Counted from the first letter of the stretch, positions 53,071 through 61,510 are shown. The stretch is 64,000 nucleotides of DNA from Epsilonproteobacteria bacterium UBA4036 (GCA_002382325.1 DGAG01000010.1:124001-188000), one strand, 5' to 3'. The notes: a model not told the origin generated them from the sequence alone. Translations and numbers: made by a program.

Positions 53071-53146
53071 GACCCGTTAGCTCAGCTGGTAGAGCATCTC
53101 CCTTTTAAGGAGGTGGCCGATGGTTCGAATCCATCACGGGTCACCA
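53071..53146 (+). tRNA. tRNA-Lys (anticodon TTT), copy 1
   Basis: 76 nt with encoded CCA. Acceptor GACCCGT pairs with ACGGGTC; D-arm GCTCAGCTGGTAGAGC; anticodon loop CTTTTAA; T-arm GGTTCGAATCC. Identical to the copy at 53468. Confidence 0.97.
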
Positions 53147-53204
53147 CTGTTGTTTTAATGTTATTTTAAAAAAAGTGTTTGATACAATTTCAACCCTTTA
53201 GTAC

Positions 53205-53280
53205 GGTCGATTAGCTCAGTTGGTAGAGCGCTACCCTTACAAGGTAGATGTCACAAGTTCGAGTCTTGTATCGACCACCA
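53205..53280 (+). tRNA. tRNA-Val (anticodon TAC), copy 1
   Basis: 76 nt with encoded CCA. Acceptor GGTCGAT / ATCGACC; anticodon loop CTTACAA; T-loop GTTCGAGTC. Identical to the copy at 53759. Confidence 0.97.
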
Positions 53281-53289
53281 TATTAAAGT

Positions 53290-53364
53290 GGTCCCTTCAT
53301 CTAATGGTTAGGATTCAAGGTTTTCATCCTTGCCATAGGGGTTCGAATCCCCTAGGGATCACCA
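53290..53364 (+). tRNA. tRNA-Glu (anticodon TTC), copy 1
   Basis: 75 nt with encoded CCA. Acceptor GGTCCCT / AGGGATC (one G-T pair); anticodon loop with TTC (GGTTTTCATCC); T-loop GTTCGAATC. Identical to the copy at 53625. Confidence 0.97.
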
Positions 53365-53376
53365 AAGTTTAAATGT

Positions 53377-53453
53377 GCGGCTGTAGTTTAGTTGGTTAGA
53401 ATGCCTGCCTGTCACGCAGGAGGTCGCGAGTTCGAGTCTCGTCAGCCGCGCCA
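53377..53453 (+). tRNA. tRNA-Asp (anticodon GTC), copy 1
   Basis: 77 nt with encoded CCA. Acceptor GCGGCTG / CAGCCGC, discriminator G; anticodon loop CTGTCAC. Differs from the copy at 53847 by a compensated acceptor pair (C-G here, T-A there) and one base after the anticodon stem. Confidence 0.97.
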
Positions 53454-53467
53454 TTTAAAAATCTCAT

Positions 53468-53543
53468 GACCCGTTAGCTCAGCTGGTAGAGCATCTCCCT
53501 TTTAAGGAGGTGGCCGATGGTTCGAATCCATCACGGGTCACCA
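53468..53543 (+). tRNA. tRNA-Lys (anticodon TTT), copy 2
   Basis: 76 nt, identical to the copy at 53071. First gene of the second half of the cluster. Confidence 0.97.
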
Positions 53544-53545
53544 GT

Positions 53546-53606
53546 ATAATGAGTAAGCAATAGTGAAGAGTGAATACCTGCTATTTCATTCATTGTTCAG
53601 TATTCA
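53546..53606. repeat. Inverted heptad repeat inside the tRNA cluster (element 4 of 4)
   Basis: Degenerate units AATGAGT, AGTGAAG and AGTGAAT on the left face ATTCATT/TTCATTC/TATTCATT units on the right, with CCTG near the centre. More degenerate than the other three elements. It separates tRNA-Lys copy 2 from tRNA-Glu copy 2, where transcript processing or termination could be affected. Confidence 0.5.
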
Positions 53607-53624
53607 TTATTAAATTTTGTTAGT

Positions 53625-53699
53625 GGTCCCTTCATCTAATGGTTAGGATTCAAGGTTTTCATCCTTGCCATAGGGGTTCGAATCCCCTAGGGATCACCA
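53625..53699 (+). tRNA. tRNA-Glu (anticodon TTC), copy 2
   Basis: 75 nt, identical to the copy at 53290. In this half of the cluster Glu comes before Val, the reverse of the first half. Confidence 0.97.
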
Positions 53700-53758
53700 A
53701 TAATTTGCTTTTATTGTTTTTCATCACTTTTATTCAAAATTAATGTTTAAACAATTTC

Positions 53759-53834
53759 GGTCGATTAGCTCAGTTGGTAGAGCGCTACCCTTACAAGGTA
53801 GATGTCACAAGTTCGAGTCTTGTATCGACCACCA
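53759..53834 (+). tRNA. tRNA-Val (anticodon TAC), copy 2
   Basis: 76 nt, identical to the copy at 53205. Confidence 0.97.
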
Positions 53835-53846
53835 TATTTTAAGTGT

Positions 53847-53923
53847 GCGGTTGTAGTTTAGTTGGTTAGAATGCCTGCCTGTCACGCAGGATGTCGCGAG
53901 TTCGAGTCTCGTCAACCGCGCCA
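53847..53923 (+). tRNA. tRNA-Asp (anticodon GTC), copy 2
   Basis: 77 nt with encoded CCA. Acceptor GCGGTTG / CAACCGC: the fifth pair is T-A where copy 1 has C-G. One further difference, AGGATGTCG against AGGAGGTCG, lies in the variable-arm region. Confidence 0.97.
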
Positions 53924-54041
53924 CTTTTGTCTTTTATTTACACACTTTATGAATAACTGTTTTCCCCATACACTTTCTCAACACTTTTTCAATCATTATT
54001 GGCTATTCTTGTACTTCAACTTATTAGAAGGTTTGCGTTGA

Positions 54042-55625
54042 ATGATTAAAGTCAAAAGTATTTATCAACTTATTGTTTACAGTATTATTTTTATTATTGT
54101 ACTCATCTCTTTTTTTACTTTTATTATTATTTCCAATGCCTTTACCGAGTTTCAAGAAAAGATTCATATCATTGAACAAAACAATTTAGAAAAACAAAAA
54201 GCACTCTTAAAAGAGGATATTACTCGAACCATTAAATTTATTGAGTATTACCATACGCTTCATAAAGCCACAAAAAATGAAGCACAAATCCAGCAAGAAA
54301 TTCTTCAAGCCTTAGATGAACTTAAAGTCAATGATGATATCAATGACTATATTTTTATTTATAATTTTGAAGGTGAATCCATTTATTATCAAGAAATCAA
54401 AGAGTATATGGGGAAAAATTTGTATGAATTTAAAGACCCCAACGGCATACAAGTGATTAAAGACTTGATACAAGCTTCCAAACTGCCTCATGGTGATTAT
54501 GTTGAATACACTTGGTACAAACCTGAAAAAAAACGAAACATCAAAAAAATCTCTTTTGCTCAATCGTACGAACCGTGGAATTGGACTATTGGGAAAGGGG
54601 TTTATTTAGACACCGTTGAAAAAGTGGTCAAACAAACACAAGAACAATACGATGAAAAGATTGCCAATTATGTATTACAAATTATTTCATTGACCATTCT
54701 TTTGGTGCTTTATTCTATTTTTATTTACAAAAATGCCACCATTTTAATTGCCAATGAGGTCAGAGAAATTGGTAAATATTTTAAAGAATCTGAGAGTGAA
54801 GATAAGCCTTTTAACCACAATAAAATTTTGTTTACTGAGTTTCGAACCATTGTTAATTATGCCAATGATGCGATGACAAGTATTAAGTATAAAACTCATT
54901 TACTTGAAGATTTAAATAAAAACCTCGAAGAAAAAGTCAATGAAAAAACCCAAGAGCTCACCAATATTTTACTGGCACAAAAAGAGTTTTTAAAAAAAGC
55001 TGTGCATGAAATCAATACTCCTTTGTCTATTATTCAAACCAACATTGACCTACTGCGAATGCAAAATTATGATAATCCTCATTTAAAAAATATCGAATCG
55101 GGTTCTAAAATTATTAACACCATTTATGAAGATTTAAGTTACATGATTAAGAAAAATCGTATTCATTACACCAAAGAGGTTCTTAATTTTACACACTATT
55201 TGAAAAGTCGTATCGAATTTTTTAATGACATTGCTCTTTCAAACGGACTTTTTTTCGTCACCAATTTTGAAAATGATGTGATGATTTATTTTAATGAAAC
55301 GGAACTGCAACGTATTATTGATAATAACATCTCCAATGCCATTAAATACTCTTTTAAAGAATCTCCCATTTACATCAAACTACTGACACACGATCAACAC
55401 GTAGAGTTCCAAATTAAAACCCACTCTAAAACCATTTATGACATCAATAAAATTTTTAACAATCAATTTTACAGAGAGAATAAAGCCAAAGGAGGATTTG
55501 GTTTGGGATTAAAAATTGTCAAAGAGATTTGTGATGAAAATTCAGTTATAATCGATTTGCAATCAAGTAACGATGAAACAAAATTTATTTATAGGTTTAA
55601 ACAGTATGAAAATATTACTTCTTGA
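54042..55625 (+). CDS. Sensor histidine kinase with periplasmic Cache domain
   Basis: 527 residues. TM1 (about 10-32), a periplasmic sCache_2-type domain (about 35-210) with GKNLYEFKDPNG, the WYKPEKKRNIKK strand and the ending PWNWTIGKGVYLDTVE, TM2 (about 208-230), a coiled linker, HisKA with His322 (AVHEINTPLS) and an HATPase domain with N box NNISNAIKYS and G2 GFGLGLKIV. The usual DxGxG box (G1) is not evident, so ATP binding may be altered. sCache domains bind small carboxylates in many bacteria. It overlaps an OmpR-family regulator by 20 nt, and symporter genes follow; carboxylate sensing is a reasonable inference. Confidence 0.88.
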   Translation: MIKVKSIYQLIVYSIIFIIVLISFFTFIIISNAFTEFQEKIHIIEQNNLEKQKALLKEDITRTIKFIEYYHTLHKATKNEAQIQQEILQALDELKVNDDINDYIFIYNFEGESIYYQEIKEYMGKNLYEFKDPNGIQVIKDLIQASKLPHGDYVEYTWYKPEKKRNIKKISFAQSYEPWNWTIGKGVYLDTVEKVVKQTQEQYDEKIANYVLQIISLTILLVLYSIFIYKNATILIANEVREIGKYFKESESEDKPFNHNKILFTEFRTIVNYANDAMTSIKYKTHLLEDLNKNLEEKVNEKTQELTNILLAQKEFLKKAVHEINTPLSIIQTNIDLLRMQNYDNPHLKNIESGSKIINTIYEDLSYMIKKNRIHYTKEVLNFTHYLKSRIEFFNDIALSNGLFFVTNFENDVMIYFNETELQRIIDNNISNAIKYSFKESPIYIKLLTHDQHVEFQIKTHSKTIYDINKIFNNQFYRENKAKGGFGLGLKIVKEICDENSVIIDLQSSNDETKFIYRFKQYENITS

Positions 55626-56268
55626 AGATGAGTTAATGCTCAATAATGCCATAAATGAGTATTTAACCAGTATTGGACACCAAGTTGAAAGTTTTACGGA
55701 TGGTCAAGCCGTAGTTGATGGCATTAATACCAGTTACGATTTGTTAATTTTGGATATCAATGTTCCTTCATTGGATGGCTTTGAAATTTTAACCCTCTTA
55801 AATGCCAAAAAAATTTTTATTCCTACGATTTTTATCAGTGCTTTGCGTGATATTGAAGATATTACTAAGGGGTACGATTTAGGGTGCAAAGAGTACTTAA
55901 AAAAACCGTTTCATCTTGCTGAACTTGGCATTAAAATCAATCAAATTTTAAAAAGTGAACAACAAACCACTTCACACATAAAATTTTCAAAAAATTACTC
56001 TTATTCAAAAACCAATAAGACCCTCTACTTTAACAATCAACCTCAAAATCTCACCAAAAAACAACTTGAAATTATTCATATTTTGGCATTAAACATCAAT
56101 ATGATTGTTGATTTTGAACGATTTAGAATTGATGTTTGGGATGCAGAAGATATTGATAATCCGACAATTCGGGCTGAAATTTCTCGATTAAAAAAATCAC
56201 TAAAAGAAGATTTTATCAAAAATATACGCGGTCTTGGTTACAAAATTGACCGATATTACTCCGCATAA
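55606..56268 (+). CDS. OmpR/PhoB-family response regulator
   Basis: 220 residues. Start at ATG 55606 (MKILLLEDELML), where the receiver fold begins; the gene starts inside the end of the kinase gene. Receiver with Asp50 (LLILDINVPSLDG) and Lys (YLKKPFHL); C-terminal winged helix (about 125-220) with PTIRAEISRLKKSL as recognition helix and NIRGLGYKID as the wing. This family binds tandem direct repeats about 11 bp apart. Such repeats (GCTAT/GCTAC) stand upstream of the three symporter modules that follow, which makes them likely targets (inference). Followed by a terminator. Confidence 0.9.
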   Translation: MKILLLEDELMLNNAINEYLTSIGHQVESFTDGQAVVDGINTSYDLLILDINVPSLDGFEILTLLNAKKIFIPTIFISALRDIEDITKGYDLGCKEYLKKPFHLAELGIKINQILKSEQQTTSHIKFSKNYSYSKTNKTLYFNNQPQNLTKKQLEIIHILALNINMIVDFERFRIDVWDAEDIDNPTIRAEISRLKKSLKEDFIKNIRGLGYKIDRYYSA

Positions 56269-56277
56269 TTTCTCTTT

Positions 56278-56303
56278 AAAACAGCCATAAAATGGTTGTT
56301 TTA
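56278..56303 (+). terminator. Terminator of the two-component operon
   Basis: AAAACAGCCAT and ATGGTTGTTTT pair (one G-T) around AAA, with the T-rich arm as the U-run. It begins 9 nt after the regulator stop. Confidence 0.75.
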
Positions 56304-56352
56304 TCAACATGTCTACAAAAAAAATAAAAAAAAATTCTCAAATTTGTATGAA

Positions 56353-56374
56353 TGCTACCCAATTGCTATTAACA
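56353..56374 (+). promoter_or_regulatory. 11-bp-spaced GCTAC/GCTAT pair upstream of symporter module 1
   Basis: TGCTAC at 56353 and TGCTAT at 56364, exactly 11 bp apart, about 100 nt upstream of the DUF4212 gene. TATACT at 56380 could be the -10. Between this and the gene, TTACT-TT-AGTAA (56393-56404) is a further small palindrome. Same element as at 61380 and 63688. Confidence 0.6.
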
Positions 56375-56465
56375 TCTTTTATACTTCTTTTGTTACTTTA
56401 GTAATGGCTAAATAAATTTTTAAAGTTTATTTATTCATTGGGTATAAACTAAAAAAGGAGAAAAG

Positions 56466-56720
56466 ATGAGTCCAGAAAAAGCTCAGGCTTATTGGAAAGA
56501 AAACATTAGCACAATCATCAAACTACTTGTAGTTTGGTTTGTTGTTTCTTTCGGTTGCGGTATTATATTTATTGAACAACTCAATTCAATTGAAATTGCA
56601 GGTGTTAAGTTAGGATTTTGGTTTGCACAACAAGGTTCAATCTATGCGTTTGTTATCTTGATTTTCGTATACGTTAAAGTTATGACGGGAATTGATGAAA
56701 AATACGGCGTAAACGAGTAG
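56466..56720 (+). CDS. DUF4212 small subunit of a sodium:solute symporter
   Basis: 84 residues. Two membrane helices (about 18-40 and 53-75). The N-terminal AQAYWKENISTIIKLLVVWF is typical of the small subunits (TIGR03647/DUF4212) always encoded with VC_2705-type symporters. Function of the subunit is unknown; it is thought to be needed for assembly or activity. AAAGGAG site. The large subunit begins 12 bp downstream. Confidence 0.9.
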   Translation: MSPEKAQAYWKENISTIIKLLVVWFVVSFGCGIIFIEQLNSIEIAGVKLGFWFAQQGSIYAFVILIFVYVKVMTGIDEKYGVNE

Positions 56721-56732
56721 GAAAGGAAAGAC

Positions 56733-58601
56733 ATGGAATTACAATCATTAATTTACCTATTCGTAGGTGTATCATTCGCAATTTACATTGGTATTGCATT
56801 GTGGGCTAAAGCTGGTTCAACAAAAGACTTCTACGTTGCTGGTGGAGGAGTTCACCCAGTAGCTAACGGTATGGCAACGGCTGCAGACTGGATGTCAGCT
56901 GCATCATTTATCTCTCTTGCAGGGATTATTTCGTTTCAAGGTTCTGTAGGTGGGGCTTACTTAATGGGATGGACAGGTGGATACGTTCTACTTGCTATGT
57001 TATTAGCACCTTACTTAAGAAAGTTCGGTAAATTTACTGTTCCTGACTTCGTAGGTGACAGATATTACTCAAGCAGTGCGCGAGTTGTTGCTGTTATCTC
57101 AGTTATTTTCGTATCATTTACTTATGTTGCGGGACAAATGAGAGGAGTTGGAATTGTTTTCTCAAGATTCTTACAAGTTGATGTTAATACAGGTGTAATC
57201 ATCGGTATGGCAATCGTATTTTTCTACTCAGTTCTTGGTGGGATGAAAGGGATTACTTATACACAAGTTGCACAATATGTTGTAATGATTTTAGCATATA
57301 TGATTCCTGCTATTTTCTTATCATTACAAGTAACAGATACTTTCTTACCACAATTAGGTCTATTTGCTACAACAACATTTGAATTTAATGATGGAGTAAG
57401 AGTGATCCCCGAGGGCACCTACTTGTTACATGCACTTGATCAATCCTTAACTGATTTAGGATTTGCAGCATATACAAATCCAGGTAACTTATGGAATATG
57501 TTTATGCTTACAACAGCATTAATGCTTGGAACTGCTGGTTTACCACACGTTATTGTTAGATTCTTTACAGTACCAACGGTTAAAGATGCTAGAATATCTG
57601 CTGGTTGGGCTTTAGTGTTTATTGCGATTATGTATACAACGATTTCTTCAGTTGCAGCATTTTCAAGAGTAAACTTAATTAAAAATGTTCAAAATGTTGA
57701 GTATAAAGCATTTGTAAACGGTGAATTAACTCACGCTGATGGTACTCCAAACAATGGTGCTTGGTTCAAAACATGGGAACAAGGTGGATTATTGGCTTGG
57801 ACAGACCGAAATGGTGATGGTAAAATCCAATACGCTCCAGACGCGGCATTTGCTGGTAAACCTGCTTTTGATGGTACTAATGTTGGTATTCATGGAGAGA
57901 GATTAACAACAAACGCAAAACCTGCTGCTAACAGCGGTAAAATTGAAAACGAATTGTATGTTGACAGAGATATCATGGTTCTTGCAAATCCAGAGATTGC
58001 TAACTTACCTAACTGGGTAATTGCATTCATCGCAGCTGGGGGTCTTGCAGCAGCATTATCAACAGCAGCTGGTTTATTACTGGTAATTGCTTCTTCTATT
58101 TCTCACGATTTAATGGGACAAGTAATTTTCAAAGATCCAGAAACGGGTAAATCAAAATTAAATGAGAAATCAGAGTTAATGTGGGCGAGACTTTCAGCCG
58201 TCGTTGCAATCTTAATTGCAGGTTACTTAGGAATCAACCCTCCAGGTTTCGTGGCACAAGTTGTTGCGTTTGCATTTGGACTAGCAGCTGCTGCGTTCTT
58301 CCCAACAATTATCCTTGGGGTATTTGATAAACGAATGAACAAAGAAGGTGCGATTGCTGGTATTTTAACAGGTCTTATCTTTACATTTGGATACATTGTA
58401 TACTTCGTATTCTTAGGTGGAGACAAAGCAGATTATTTCTTAGGAATTGCTCCTACAGGTATTGGAACAATTGGTACAATCTTACACTTAATCGTAGCGT
58501 TTGTTGTATCAAGAATGACTCCACCACCACCACAAGAGATTCAAGAATTAGTTGAACTAATCAGAATTCCTTCAGGTGCAGGTGCAGCACACGATCACTA
58601 A
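56733..58601 (+). CDS. VC_2705-type sodium:solute symporter, large subunit
   Basis: 622 residues. SSS-family transporter with about 13 helices. The signatures GGGVHPVANGMATAADWMSAASF and GTAGLPHVIVRFFTV are shared with acetate permease ActP. It differs by a long insertion (about 325-430) between helices that contains an EF-hand-like calcium loop, D358-x-N360-x-D362-G-K-I365, followed by Asp370. The insertion should face the periplasm. Substrate is probably a monocarboxylate such as acetate, but this is not proven for the subfamily. Codon use here is smoother and more GC-rich than in the flanking genes, which suggests high expression. A strong terminator follows. Confidence 0.9.
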   Translation: MELQSLIYLFVGVSFAIYIGIALWAKAGSTKDFYVAGGGVHPVANGMATAADWMSAASFISLAGIISFQGSVGGAYLMGWTGGYVLLAMLLAPYLRKFGKFTVPDFVGDRYYSSSARVVAVISVIFVSFTYVAGQMRGVGIVFSRFLQVDVNTGVIIGMAIVFFYSVLGGMKGITYTQVAQYVVMILAYMIPAIFLSLQVTDTFLPQLGLFATTTFEFNDGVRVIPEGTYLLHALDQSLTDLGFAAYTNPGNLWNMFMLTTALMLGTAGLPHVIVRFFTVPTVKDARISAGWALVFIAIMYTTISSVAAFSRVNLIKNVQNVEYKAFVNGELTHADGTPNNGAWFKTWEQGGLLAWTDRNGDGKIQYAPDAAFAGKPAFDGTNVGIHGERLTTNAKPAANSGKIENELYVDRDIMVLANPEIANLPNWVIAFIAAGGLAAALSTAAGLLLVIASSISHDLMGQVIFKDPETGKSKLNEKSELMWARLSAVVAILIAGYLGINPPGFVAQVVAFAFGLAAAAFFPTIILGVFDKRMNKEGAIAGILTGLIFTFGYIVYFVFLGGDKADYFLGIAPTGIGTIGTILHLIVAFVVSRMTPPPPQEIQELVELIRIPSGAGAAHDH

Positions 58602-58610
58602 GAAGTGACG

Positions 58611-58651
58611 CTACTCAAAGTATGCCTTGGGCATACTTTGTAGTATTTTTT
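58611..58651 (+). terminator. Terminator of symporter module 1
   Basis: CAAAGTATGCC and GGCATACTTTG pair perfectly around TTG, extended by CTA/TAG, followed by TATTTTTTT. Confidence 0.92.
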
Positions 58652-58788
58652 TATGTTAAGTTTTTAGGTATTTAACGCGAACATTTATCTAAAAACTTAA
58701 TATAAAAAAGTACTTATATCAAAGCTTATTACACTTAAACCATCGGTTTTCAACTTGTCTTTGTATCAAATTAAAATAAAGGTTTTTT

Positions 58789-60603
58789 ATGAGTCTTAGA
58801 GATCAAGAATCTTTCTTATCCAATATCCATCCGTTTGAAGTTTTAACACAAGAAGAGATGTCCCTTTGCATTAAAAATATGGACATTGCCTACTACCCTA
58901 AAGACACCACGTTAATCAGTCCTGAAAAAGTTTCCAAGAACTTCTTTATCATCATTAAAGGAACGGTGCATGAATATAATGAAGAAGAGATGGTCATGGA
59001 TTTTCATCAAGAAGACTCTTTTGATGCCAATTCTTTGATTTATGGAAAAACCAAACACAATTTTAAAGTGTATGAAGATTTGATTTGTTATGAATTAAAC
59101 AAAGAAGTTTTTCTCAAACTTATTGAGCAAAACAGTGAATTCAAAAACTTTTTTTTAAATAATTTGGTCAATAAAATTCAAGAGTTAAAAAATAAAGAGT
59201 TTACTTCTGAACTCTCTTCGTTTATGATTGCTCGTGTTGATGATACGGTTATTCATGAAAGTTGCGTAGTGGATGTGGGCACAAAACTCATTGACGCGAT
59301 TGAAAAATCAATGGAATACAAAACCTCTACGATTATTGTGCGTAACGGTTTGGAATATGGCATTATTACAGATTCACTGCTTAAAATGAAAGTTCTTTTA
59401 GAAGGAAGAGATTTAACCATTCCCGTAGAAGAGATTGCAATATTTCCCTTAATTTCAGTACAAAATGATGATTATTTATTTGATGCTTTTAGTTTATTGA
59501 TTAAAAATAACATCAAACGAATTGGGGTTAAAAACTCCAAAGGTGAAATGATTGGTGTATTAGAACAAATTGACGTCTTATCTCATTTTGCTAATCACAC
59601 CTATGTTGTTGATTCTAAAATAAAAAAAGCCAAAACCGTTGAAAATTTGAAAGAGGCCAGCTGTGAGTTGATTAATACCATTAAAACCCTCAATGCCAAA
59701 GGGGTTAAAGTTCATCACATCTCTAACTTAATTGGACAACTTAACTTAAAAGTCTATCGTAAACTCTATCAGCTTGTTGTTCCTAAAGAGCTTCAAAAAG
59801 ATGCGTGTTTTATTGTTATGGGAAGTGAAGGAAGAAACGAACAAATTATTAAAACCGACCAAGACAATGCCTTAGTGGTGTGCGATAATGTTGATGTTGA
59901 ACAATATCGTCCTTATATGAACCAAATGACGGAGATTCTTATTGACTTTGGATACCCAAGATGTGAAGGCAATATTATGGTTTCCAATCCTTTTTGGTGT
60001 AAAACGGTCAGTGATTATAAAAAAGAGACAGCCAAATGGATTGAAGCTCCTGATATGCAAAACTATATGGATTTGGCGATTTTCTTTGACTCTTTTGCGG
60101 TTGCAGGAAATAAAGAGTTATTGATTAATTTAAAAGATGATTTATTTAATAAACTGCACGACAAAGATGTCTTTATGGCCTATTTTGCAAGAGCGACACT
60201 TACGTTTGAAACACCCAGTAAAATTGCCAATTTTATGACCAAAACACATAATATTGATATTAAAAAAACAGGGGTTTTTCCTATTGTTCAAGGCATACGA
60301 AGTTTGGCTTTACGTGAGCGTATTCGAGAAACTACCACCATAAAACGAATTAAAATTTTAGAACAAAAAAAGATTTTAGATCCTGAACTTGCCAGTGAAT
60401 TACTTGAGGCATTTGATGTTTTAAATACCCTTCGGCTTAAATCACAACTGCAAAAATTACAAGACAACAAACCCATCGATAATTTAGTCGATACGCACAC
60501 ATTAGGTAAAATTGAACGAGATTTACTTAAAGACAGTTTTAGTATCGTTACAAACTTTAAAAAATTTATTACGTATACCTTTAAAATTGATAAGATTTCA
60601 TAA
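58789..60603 (+). CDS. cNMP-binding + CBS + DUF294 nucleotidyltransferase-like protein
   Basis: 604 residues. Domains in order: a cyclic-nucleotide-binding fold (about 15-130), a CBS pair (about 150-280), a GlnD-like nucleotidyltransferase DUF294 (about 320-450, GSEGRNEQIIKTDQDNALVV, with the catalytic GS and DxD-type acids) and the DUF294 C-terminal domain (about 480-604). The arrangement suggests a protein modified or gated by nucleotides that transfers a nucleotidyl group to a partner; no substrate is known. It is regularly found beside acetate/solute symporters and the exonuclease that here overlaps it by one base, so a role in controlling carboxylate uptake is likely. Confidence 0.87.
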   Translation: MSLRDQESFLSNIHPFEVLTQEEMSLCIKNMDIAYYPKDTTLISPEKVSKNFFIIIKGTVHEYNEEEMVMDFHQEDSFDANSLIYGKTKHNFKVYEDLICYELNKEVFLKLIEQNSEFKNFFLNNLVNKIQELKNKEFTSELSSFMIARVDDTVIHESCVVDVGTKLIDAIEKSMEYKTSTIIVRNGLEYGIITDSLLKMKVLLEGRDLTIPVEEIAIFPLISVQNDDYLFDAFSLLIKNNIKRIGVKNSKGEMIGVLEQIDVLSHFANHTYVVDSKIKKAKTVENLKEASCELINTIKTLNAKGVKVHHISNLIGQLNLKVYRKLYQLVVPKELQKDACFIVMGSEGRNEQIIKTDQDNALVVCDNVDVEQYRPYMNQMTEILIDFGYPRCEGNIMVSNPFWCKTVSDYKKETAKWIEAPDMQNYMDLAIFFDSFAVAGNKELLINLKDDLFNKLHDKDVFMAYFARATLTFETPSKIANFMTKTHNIDIKKTGVFPIVQGIRSLALRERIRETTTIKRIKILEQKKILDPELASELLEAFDVLNTLRLKSQLQKLQDNKPIDNLVDTHTLGKIERDLLKDSFSIVTNFKKFITYTFKIDKIS

Positions 60604-61235
60604 TGTTTCAACAATTACTTAAAAAATGGCACCAATCCAAACTCAACGATAAACGATTTTTGTTCTTATTTGAAGAAGAACCCCTCGATGAATACGTTTG
60701 CTTAGATTGCGAAACAACGGGATTAAATCCCAGAAAAGATGAAATTCTATCCATCGGTGCTGTTATTATCAAAGGCAATAGAATTTTGATGAGCAAAACG
60801 CTCAATATTTTTGTTAAACCCTCTAAAAATGTTACAGAAGAGTCCATTAAAATTCATCAAATCAGACCCATTGATTTAGAAAATGCTATCACTCCACAAG
60901 AAGCGATATATGAACTTTTAGAATTTATTGGCAATCGTGCTATTGTTGGATATTACATTAAATTTGATGTTGCAATGATCAATAAATATACAAAACAACT
61001 TTTAGGCATTAAACTGCCCAATCGAACCATTGAAGTCTCATCCATGTATTATAAAACTCGGCAAAAAAACTCAGAATATCAATTTATTGATTTAAAATTT
61101 GATACCATTATGAAAACATTAAATATTCCTGAGTTGGGAAAACATGATGCTCTTAATGATGCCATTATGACCTCCATGATGTTTTTAAAATTAAAAGATA
61201 TGACCCCTGCTCATTCAACGTTTTACGAAGGTTAA
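60603..61235 (+). CDS. DnaQ-like 3'-5' exonuclease of the DUF294 module
   Basis: 210 residues. DEDDh exonuclease: Exo I DxE at 35-37 (CLDCETTGLNP), Exo II FDVAMIN, Exo III HDALNDAIMTSMM. About 30 extra residues at the N-terminus precede the fold. Its start overlaps the DUF294 gene by one base (TAATG), so the products are made together. This is not the replicative epsilon subunit, given the context. Related exonucleases degrade oligonucleotides or RNA ends; the specific target is unknown. Confidence 0.87.
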   Translation: MFQQLLKKWHQSKLNDKRFLFLFEEEPLDEYVCLDCETTGLNPRKDEILSIGAVIIKGNRILMSKTLNIFVKPSKNVTEESIKIHQIRPIDLENAITPQEAIYELLEFIGNRAIVGYYIKFDVAMINKYTKQLLGIKLPNRTIEVSSMYYKTRQKNSEYQFIDLKFDTIMKTLNIPELGKHDALNDAIMTSMMFLKLKDMTPAHSTFYEG

Positions 61236-61379
61236 TTCAACCTTAAAGCACTCTCTTCGCTCTTCATTTTTGTTTCATTTTGTTACATGATTTCTTCCTT
61301 AACTTAACTTTACCTTAATTATTTTTGATGATAGCTTGACATTATCTTATTGGTGTATAATATCGGTTGGTTTACTCAA
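61236..61379. other. AT-rich upstream region of the actP operon
   Basis: No gene seen. Contains GTATAATATC (61356-61365), a possible -10 that lies upstream of the GCTAT repeats; if used, the repeats would be in the transcribed leader. AAGGTT-AACCTT at the exonuclease stop is a weak hairpin. Confidence 0.35.
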
Positions 61380-61423
61380 TGCTATTTTATTGCTATGTTT
61401 ACGCTATTTTGCTGCTATTATTG
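61380..61423 (+). promoter_or_regulatory. Four GCTAT repeats at exact 11-bp period upstream of module 2
   Basis: GCTAT begins at 61381, 61392, 61403 and 61414. The period is exactly 11 bp, so all copies face the same side of the helix. The last one sits in TGCTATTAT, which also resembles an extended -10. The DUF485 gene starts 97 nt after the last copy. Confidence 0.7.
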
Positions 61424-61510
61424 TAGACATTTTACCCAAGAAAATTGCTTTGAGTTAAAAAAGAATCTCTTAAAATTGACCAATATTTTAAGAATTACAT
61501 GGAGGAATGT

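Noticed and set aside
53071..53923. tRNA cluster as an integration site of a mobile element
   Set aside because: No integrase and no partial tRNA copies flank it; all eight tRNAs are complete.
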